From: Saturnia japonica
Taxonomy: Eukaryota > Arthropoda > Insecta > Lepidoptera > Saturniidae
NCBI GenBank assembly: GCA_033032175.1
Contig: CM065304.1
Span: forward strand, 10,292,001 to 10,356,000
Length of the DNA stretch: 64,000 nt
Reading direction: 5' to 3'
Part shown: one piece after another, positions 56,246 through 64,000 of the stretch
Layout: every line of letters starts with the position of its first letter
How positions within the stretch are numbered: the first letter of the stretch is position 1
Notes under the pieces: model-generated
The model's input: only the letters and a program-made list of their open reading frames with translations
The model's database searches: none
Told to the model about the DNA's origin: nothing
Translations under genes and position numbers: made by a program

Positions 56246-57176
56246 TTGTATTTATCCCTAATCGGGAATAAGGTTTTGGAACTTTTTAAATTATAGTAAT
56301 GTTTTCCTACGGTTTTTTATACTATTTGAAGTGAATACTCCTTTAGAACGGCGATGAAACTAAAAAGCGTCACTAAAAAGTAAAGTAAGTAAACACCTAC
56401 ATCTATAGGATTTAGCCTACGAGAGAATCAGATAGAAAATATACACGGTTAATGCAAGTCCTGATATTCTCAACTATGATCGTCGTCGAATTGACCTAGC
56501 GTTGTGAAGACCAAACTTTTACACACTGTTTTATCTACAGTACGAGTAGTCGATAGTTCGAGTCCCACTGATTTAGGATTTTTTAGAATTTAGATTTATG
56601 ATTTTTTTAAAGAAGATATTTTTATGCTTTCTGAAGGTTTTACTTCTACTGCGTATGAAATGCACACATGTTTTTTATTTATTTAAATTGCATCACTAAC
56701 ATGACATGCATGTAAAATGTCGTGAAACGCGAGTATTGATGCTATATGTCATTGTTTAACACTAAATAATAAAAGTAGATCTAAATTTAATAATATACAA
56801 TTAAATTTAAACAAACAAATGTGACATAAGTATTTGATTTATAATATTAAATTTTTATTCATTAAGAATTCGAATTACTCTTATTTAATATTAATAATTT
56901 AGTTTCTGATAGAGCTAACAGGAATAATGAAAAAAAAAAAACAACAGAACAAAGTAAATATATATAATAATATAATAATATATACAAAAGTTTAACCGTA
57001 TACAGCTTAATATGATCACAGTGATACATTTAATATATTATTTTCGATATTAGTTATTATATTGTAATCTTGATTTCCACCAAGCAACCAACCTCTGCGT
57101 ATATATACTCTTAAACTCTTAAGCACTACACACTTCAACGTAAACAAAACAAAGTTATTAACTCACTCTGCACTTA

Positions 57177-57300
57177 CGGTACAAGATTATTAAATGTTAG
57201 ATAATAACCCGTTCACATCCAGTAATTCTTTTAGTGCGCCCAGAGTGTCTTTGTTCTCTCTGTGCTATTCCCATTGTAATAACGATAGTGCCTTTTAAAT
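57177..57300 (-). other. Candidate 5' UTR exon of the UNC93-like gene
   Basis: A GC-richer island on the minus strand ends in a donor CTTGTACC|GTAAGTGC at 57177. It contains no coding frame. Nothing proves it joins the acceptor at 49918; position and orientation are the only support. Confidence 0.25.
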
Positions 57301-57640
57301 GCTAGTCTAAACAGTTTTTCATGATCAATGTATCACATGTTAGGTAAACGTGAATGCATTAAAACGCACGACAGCCATTTCATATTACTCATCATGTAGC
57401 TTCAATTTGTATTTGATGATGTACAAATTAACCGTTTTAGGTATAGTGAAAACATAATCAACAAACTGCCAGAGTTATATTTGAAAATGGAACTTTTGAT
57501 TTTATTGAATTCGTTCAAAATAAGCCATCACTTTGTAATAATGGATTTTTAAAAATGATTTATAGTTTAGTAAGTAAAGAAATCACTTGAAGCGTTTCGT
57601 CTGTAAATGATTTAGTTTTACTTTATATATAATATAAGCA

Positions 57641-57960
57641 ATGATGGCTCAGTTGGTACGGTACACCTTAAGGTGTACGGACTCCGTGTCGATCGACGTG
57701 AGTTCGAATCCATCCAACCATACCAACCATAGTGGTAGATGGCACCATAGCATGATGGTAGGGCTTTTTCTAATGCCCGCCTGGCTAGCTACCATCCTCA
57801 AGTTGAAAATCTGGCGCCAAGCACCAATAGGTGTGTTCTGGCAGCTGCACTTGAGAGCCAGTCTTCTACTGGGCTTAGCGTGCTATCCATCTTGGGCCAC
57901 ATTGTTACTTAACATCGGGTGGAATTGTAGCCAAACGCTAAACCTATAGGGATTATTACG
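57641..57960 (+). repeat. tRNA-derived SINE (family D), full length
   Basis: The tRNA-like head 'gatggctcagttggtacggt' with B-box 'gtgagttcgaatcca' is followed by 'gcccgcctggctagctacca', 'cagctgcacttgagagccag' and 'ccatcttgggccacat'. The head is tRNA-like but lacks a closing acceptor stem. The 102-residue frame over it is not called as a gene. Confidence 0.8.
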
Positions 57961-58369
57961 ACTAATTACGACTACTAATTACTATTACGAATAAAACACA
58001 TCAAAAAAGTTTATTTTTCTATTTTTCCTTTTCATTTAATTCCCAGACGTCCTTCTTAAATATTATATAGTCTATGTCACTCCCACAATTAAGACGAATC
58101 TATTGACACATCTTAAGGTAAAATCCATCAAGTCGTTTAGGCTACAGAGCGTACTAAAGAAATAGACATACATTTAAACATATTACATACGCTCGAAAAA
58201 TATGACCCTCCTTTTTCGCAGTCGGGTAAAAAGTTTTTAAACAATTCCTTTGAATGCGATGTACCTAAGTGTGGTAAATTGCGGTGCTATATTACTCTAC
58301 AACTAATCGATTCGTTTCAAAAGAAAACGTGATATATTTGTATAAAGCGTTAATGAATCAGTGATAGCG

Positions 58370-58605
58370 TGCCCGGACAACGCGTGGTGGTTGATGATAG
58401 GGCATTTTAAATTCTCGCCTTGCTAGCTAGCAAGCTATCTTGCTAGCTTTCAAGATGAACTCTATTGCCAAGCACCTATAGGTATGTTCCAGCAGTTGCA
58501 CTTGCAAACTAGTATCCCCCTTTAGTCTTAATCTGTTACCTACCATCTTAGGCCTAATCGTCAATTAACAGCAAGTGAGATTGTTGCCTAAACCTTAAAA
58601 GTATT
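58370..58605 (+). repeat. SINE (family D), decayed copy
   Basis: 'gttgatgatagggcatttta', 'aagcacctataggtatgttc' and 'agcagttgcacttgcaaact' match the body of 57641-57960. The head is missing, and an A-run ends it at 58607-58620. Confidence 0.65.
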
Positions 58606-58784
58606 ATAAAAAAAAAAAAACAATCCAGTAATAGATCGGCCTACATACGTTCTTGTTTGTATTTATTTTGAACATCATTCTTCTTTATTGAAGAATAATA
58701 CTGCCATTATAATTGTTTCATTGTTTTCAACGTTCGATTATATACAACCATGCCTTAGAAAAATGACATAACATAATATTATAT

Positions 58785-59053
58785 ACCATTACGCCTGTAT
58801 CCCCGAAAAGTTAGGCAGAGGTGTACATATGTATACATCCACAATTCGCCATGTATATTTTTTAGGTCCCATGTAACTAACCTATTACCATTACGAGCCT
58901 ATTATCATTAATCGGATACAAAGCCAAACTCCGAGAGGCAACTGAAGAGTTTAATGGAAAAAATACCCAATAACACTTTACTCGACTTAGGAATTGAACC
59001 CAGGATCTCGATCATAGCAGTCGCGTTTATGACCACTAGGCTAAAGAGGCAAT
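58785..59053 (-). repeat. tRNA-derived SINE (family A), minus orientation
   Basis: Read in reverse: 'tagcctagtggtcataaacg', B-box 'tgggttcaattcctaa', 'ttgcctctcggagtttggct' and the end 'ggggatacaggcgtaatggt'. It matches 45655 and 54381. Confidence 0.75.
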
Positions 59054-59059
59054 TGACAA

Positions 59060-61270
59060 TTCCAATAAAACTGTCGAGGGACCCTAAGTTCATCATTAGA
59101 GACATTTTCACTTCACTAGATCAGTAGAGGTTGTGAATAAATAAATACTTTAACGTGTTTTATATACATGTTCATAGTAGATTTTCCACAAAGCAGAGTT
59201 TTAAGTAAATGGGAAAACATAACCGCCTATAATACTGAATAAAGATTACTGTATTATCAGTTAGTAATGTGGTTTAGTTGTCTTGTTTCTTTCTTAATTT
59301 GTAGTTTACATGAATGTTATTATGTTATGTAGGTTCTGGGTAAGATCTTGGATGATAAACATGTATATCCCTTTTATTATGTAAATTTGTATTCAACTGA
59401 AATTTTAATATGAAACATAAAACATTATAATAAATGACTATTTATTTCATTACAAACGAGTAATGCATGCTAACAAGTCACGATAATCGCCTCATTATTC
59501 AACAAATAGTGTTTTGCAAATTCAAAAAAGGTTTAAAAAATCGTTTTATGAGATTATGTCGATCATATTTCTCCTATCTCACTTCTCCGTAACGGCTGGA
59601 CAAATTTTTATTAAACTTTTTATGCATATTTGGTAGGTATAAAAATAGGTCGTAAATTATATTTCATACCGTAGGTGATTAGAGTGTCCCTATCAAGTTT
59701 TTTTTTTTTCTATTTTAAAGGTGAAACATTGGGCACACCTAGTAATGTATACAAAGAAAAGCTACCTATACTTTATAATAAATACGTATGCAGGAATCTA
59801 AGAAAGATCATGATGAGGTTTTTAAAACGACCTAATAATAATTATCTGCGATTTATTTTATTTTATAAATAAAATCTAGCTGACCCGTGCGAATTTTCGC
59901 ACGTTATAGAGAATGGAAACAACGTGACAATTCTCATGCTAGTTAATCGAATTGTTAAAAAATGGCACGTCTTATATGTAATTAAATATATTTTGATTAG
60001 GATTGCTATTAACAGATAGCATTCCTAATGAAAACGGTTGGTAAGACATTTATAACAAAAACATTAATTTTAAACTATTTACCTATTTTTTTCAATAGCT
60101 GGAAACATAAGCTTTAAAATGATGTTTGAATAATTAAATTTGACGAAGAATTAAGAAAGATATGGCGACATAATAAAACTTTTGAGAAATAATACATAGA
60201 GATACTATGTAGCATTATAACATAGGGCTCTAGCCCTATATATTTTTCTATCGATTTCTAGATACTTGTCTTTATCTCGTATAAAGCAGACAAGTTACGG
60301 AAGCTAATGAAATACACGTTTCATTTAAGATTTAAAAGCTACTATTCCTTTTTGAAGTATTCATAAAATGCATCTACAAAATTCCAAAGATCCATAATAA
60401 TTAATTTCATAATTTGTTACAAAACAGTATTTTTAGTAAAACAGACATACATCATGATTACTAGACAATGGCGGCTGTAATTAGATAACTTTTATTGGTG
60501 ATTTTGGGGCTTTTGTGTTTAAATATAATATATAAAAGTGACTAAAAAATATTAATAAACTGTACCTAGGTCGATAGAATCGATCTGGTGACGTTCAGAG
60601 GTCTACTTTATGACGACAAACAAGCTAAAACTTTTTTAATGTAACTTTTTTGACGTCATGCGTAACGAATTGATTGATATACTTCTATATTTGTAATATT
60701 TTAAAGAAAAAGAACAACAACAACACTAAAAAGTTATGCTGTATTCTATAAGTCTTGTCAAACCCTCAACCAAAAAACGTAAGAAACTATGATGGCAGTT
60801 TACAGTTTTTGGAATGAACATTCATTGAAAAAATATCTCTTATCATTTTTGAATAGTACCTAAATGAAAAAGTAATTTAAAAATTTGGTCATAAAACGTC
60901 TTTAAATGCAGAAAAATACTTTTAACACGTCACGCTACTTGAGGACACGTGACGCGTGTTAGTCAAAGCAAATTGAACTGATTTGTATGGCTAGAAACAG
61001 ATTATTTACAACCGACGCAACCTCACGCTCATCTGACTATCTCGGTTTATAGGATAGTTCTGTCCTTTTATCTCCGCGTCACAGCACGTGTAAAAGTATG
61101 TAATACAAAATATTTCTATCACCAAAAATAATCACATTAACATGTTTGCCGCTAAGGTCCAAACTAGGCTATGCCTGTATTATGGGGGCCCAAGATACAA
61201 TTTCAATTGAAACTTAAAGTAGTTAGTAGTTATTGTTATATACTGATCAGAGCTTTTTCAGTATAGCTTT
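59060..61270. other. Non-coding stretch
   Basis: No gene is recognised. A repeat start 'ctagctgacccgtgcgaatt' lies at 59876, related to the phrase at 16311. Confidence 0.35.
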
Positions 61271-61339
61271 CTGTAAATATTGTTGATAAATATGTATCTG
61301 TTATCATATTCATCATATCATATCATATCATCTGTATGG

Positions 61340-61915
61340 TCCAACTTTGAAAAAGAGGTCAGTCGACGAATCCAACTCGGCTGGGCAGCTTTTGGGAAAC
61401 TGCGCGACGTCTTCTCGTCCAAAATACCTCAGTGCCTCAAGACGAAAGTCTTTGACCAGTGTGTGTTGCCAGTGATGACATACGGCACAGAGACGTGGTC
61501 GCTCTCTGTGGGCCTCATAAGATAGCTCAAGGTCGCTCAGCGAGCTATGGAGAGGGCAATGCTTGGTGTTTCTCTACGAGATCGAATCAGAAATGAGGAG
61601 ATCCGTAGACAAACTAAGGTAACCGACATAGCCAAAAGGATTAGCAAGTTGAAGTGGCAGTGGGCGGGGCACATAGTTCGGAGAACTGACGGCCGTTGGG
61701 GCAGAAAGGTTCTCGAGTGGAGACCACGCACCGAAAAGCGCAGCGTAGGACGGCCCCCCACTAGATGGAAAGACGACATAATAAAGGTCGCTGGGAGCCG
61801 TTGGGTGCAGGCCGCACAAGATCGGTCGCTCTGGAGATCTATGGGGGAGGCCTATGTTCAGCAGTGGACGTCCTGCAGCTGAAATGATGATGATGATGAT
61901 GATCATAATAAAATT
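61340..61915 (+). pseudogene. RTE-type LINE, 3' end
   Basis: The frames read EKEVSRRIQLGWAAFGKLRD, CLKTKVFDQCVLPVMTYGTE then TWSL, and after a frameshift RAMERAMLGVSLRDRIRNEE, KLKWQWAGHIVRRTDGRWGR, GRPPTRWKDDIIKVAGSRW and DRSLWRSMGEAYVQQWT. This is the end of an RTE-clade polymerase protein. A stop is followed directly by (ATG)n repeats, the usual RTE tail. The copy is truncated at its 5' end near a TCATA microsatellite (about 61310-61335). It is better preserved than the RTE relic at 20190. Confidence 0.85.
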
Positions 61916-63930
61916 TCATAATAGTGTACTTTTATTAACACAAAGGATTTTTATTTCGTACTTTTGAAAAGTAATATATTAATGAAGTAAAACAAACCAT
62001 TTTCGTATAATATAAATAAATAAGAAAAGTAAAATTAAGTGAGACGTGTCCCATTACATCCTTAAATCATTGTCACTTTGTCATTATCGATTTTTATTGT
62101 ATCCGATGCATAACAGATTTTCAAATATACCTGCTAATATTTTCATTTCCGGCAATTAAAGCCCTATCATTGTCACTAAATGAAACATTCAAGGTTATAG
62201 GAAATTTGCTATGGTCATGTTAATCGTTCACAACGTCGAGCTTATAAATTGTCATTGTTGATTGTTCAGTTGTCATGAGTTTCAAATTTGTAAAAACGGT
62301 CTAGTTATTATATCAGTCGTTAACTGCATTTCAAGGGAAAGAAATCATATAAACGTTTCTATTTAAATAACGGAAAATTTTTCATAATAAAATCAGATTT
62401 TAGGTTTAACAGTTTTAAAGCATTTAATTTTATTATAAATGATAGTTAAATAATAATAATAATTTATTAGTGGCCATAGTATTAGCAAACAATCTGAAGT
62501 AAAATACAGTTTAAAATGGGTTTTAGTAGGCAATACTTAAGCATTGAAACTGGCATGCAATATTATTGAAAAATTTCAAATTACATACAGAGATAATTAA
62601 AATAAATATGATTTATTTTATATTTAAATTAAAAAAAGGATTTTTGTATATTATATTACAATCGTGCATTCTATATTATAGTATCATAAAACTATTATAT
62701 TTACTATCCTATTCATTACGTTACGTTAAATATTGTGTAATAATTATATGCAATTGGAATCAAATTACTTATAAAGTAGTCTACAATCAATTGATATGGT
62801 ATTCAAAAGTGCCCATCCAGGTAGAAATAATAATATCAAATTAATGCGAATTTCACTGAATCAATTGATTTCTTTCAGTCTCAGCTCCGCTTACTTGTCC
62901 TTCGTATTAAATTACAATTACAGTAATGATGCTAATGTTTTTCGCTGTGAATACAAATTACTTGATGATTCGAGTTTTTTTTCAATTCTTTTGTTTATTG
63001 CCAATGACCTCCATTTCTGCACTAACAAGTTCATTTGAATAATTACTACATTGAAAGTTGAGTGGTATGTTTTTTTGTTTGGTATTCAATACAAAACATT
63101 GTTATTATTATTTACCATTAAAGTTTAACTGACTAACAAAGTACGTATATTGAGATAAACGATTTCTTTAAGAGCATGTAGAGAAAATAATTTGCTAAAT
63201 TATCAAAGATCTTTTTGAATGCGTTGTTCTTTATAATATTTACTACTGCCACAAAATTAGCTTTTCAAGTGAGGTTTCACACATTCCACGTATCGCTGGT
63301 CATGTCTGTATGGCTACGCGGAAATTAATCACAATTGCATCTTGCAACTGTTTGTATTTATTACGAACTCTACTTGTTTAATTAACGTTCAATGTTACAG
63401 TTACGAGATATCTGGTATGTGGGGATGGATGGGATTGCCTTAAATTAATAGTAATTATCTTAAGTAATGTCCCACGATAAATAAATTAATAAATGACAGA
63501 CTATTGATAGCAATATAGTGCTGAATAAACCTGGATTGTGTATGTATATTATGTACGTATGTATATGTGTACAGTTTAATGAAGTTAAAATAATTACCAT
63601 CTTAATATGTACTTTCATAAATGAAAATGGTATAAATGTTGATTTGAATATAGTTTGTACATGATACAGTTGGTATGTATAATCTTTCTACTTATAAGTT
63701 ATTAGCTGTGCCGGTAGACTTTATTCTGTCCTTTCCGGTAGTCAATGTCTCGACCACAGCGTCACCTATTGGATGCTAACATACCATACCTATAAAGCAT
63801 TGTCTCTATAAACAAATTTTATATTATGTGAATATGAGCTCAGTTGGTGAAGTCGTTTATAAGTTATATAATCACTAACAGCCGCACACAAAATTTTTAT
63901 ATATAAGATTATGCTGAAACGAATATTTAA
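61916..63930. other. Non-coding stretch
   Basis: AT-rich, with an (AAT)n run near 62450-62462. The open frames at 62566-63038 are products of base composition without a recognisable domain. Confidence 0.35.
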
Positions 63931-64000
63931 GGCTAAGGCCACATTACAAGGAACTTCGCTGGGTGCTTAGAGCTAAGCTAGAAGCTAGGCGACTTTTTCT
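63931..64000. repeat. Possible start of a MITE cut by the window edge
   Basis: 'ggctaaggccacattacaag' and 'agctagaagctaggcgac' have the look of a MITE terminus; 'agaagctaggcg' also occurs at 41681. The rest is outside the window. Confidence 0.3.

Noticed and set aside
57641..57720. Possible tRNA gene at the start of the family D SINE
   Set aside because: The ends do not pair as an acceptor stem and the sequence runs directly into a SINE body shared with two other copies.
57641..57949. 102-residue frame
   Set aside because: It coincides exactly with a full-length SINE.
62566..63038. Overlapping AT-rich frames of 80-92 residues
   Set aside because: Their residues (Ile, Lys, Tyr, Asn, Phe) follow base composition, with no domain or splice signals in support.

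Overview
The window looks like nuclear DNA of a moth or butterfly (Lepidoptera). It is AT-rich. Host genes are few and split by introns. Much of the rest consists of repeats common in Lepidoptera: tRNA-derived SINEs, Jockey- and RTE-type LINE fragments, CTGT-bearing repeats, and Tc1, mariner, Harbinger and hAT-like DNA transposons. The order call rests on protein and repeat resemblance recalled from memory; no search was run.

Host genes, left to right. (1) On the minus strand, a first coding exon (1663-1882) resembles the N-terminal cytoplasmic region of a long-form peptidoglycan recognition protein, with a RHIM-like motif; the rest of that gene would lie beyond the left edge. (2) On the plus strand, 24863-25282 encodes an MPP6 (M-phase phosphoprotein 6) homologue, an RNA-exosome cofactor, with a 25-bp minisatellite just after its stop. 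(3) On the minus strand, an UNC93-like membrane protein is encoded by six coding exons between 49896 and 41811. All splice sites and phases fit and give 548 residues. Its 5' UTR exon or exons must lie above 49920; two candidate donor sites are noted near 55990 and 57177.

Mobile DNA fills most of the remainder. 3.2-5.8 kb: a Jockey-like LINE split by a later repeat. 11.1-11.6 kb: a Jockey pol C-terminal fragment. 13.5-14.2 kb: a TA-flanked MITE. 15.0-17.1 kb and 22.4-24.7 kb: two copies of one 2.1-2.3 kb hAT-like element. 18.8-19.8 kb: a complete 1.05-kb TRIM-like element with two 255-bp LTRs (about 98% identical) and an AAAG duplication, inserted in an older repeat. 20.2-21.0 kb and 61.3-61.9 kb: RTE-type LINE ends. 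26.5-27.7 kb: a dead Tc1 element. 30.9-31.7 kb: a degenerate ORF that looks transposon-derived. 32.26-37.46 kb: a Harbinger element with inverted ends, a transposase gene with a small intron, a convergent second ORF, a fold-back MITE, an inserted hAT MITE and what looks like a broken THAP-type zinc finger. 37.65-39.14 kb: a second TRIM-like element whose interior is a run of short tandem repeats. 43.6-44.4 kb: a hAT element with GCGGAT-rich ends. 51.8-53.1 kb: a mariner with clean ends and TA flanks.

The host genes are not an operon and I see no functional link between them. The less familiar items are the two TRIM-like elements with repetitive interiors, the Harbinger element carrying possible host-derived pieces, the repeated FLYWCH-like segment, and a SINE that shares its 3' tail with the RTE LINE. 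Exact ends of degenerate repeats are approximate unless a target-site duplication is given.
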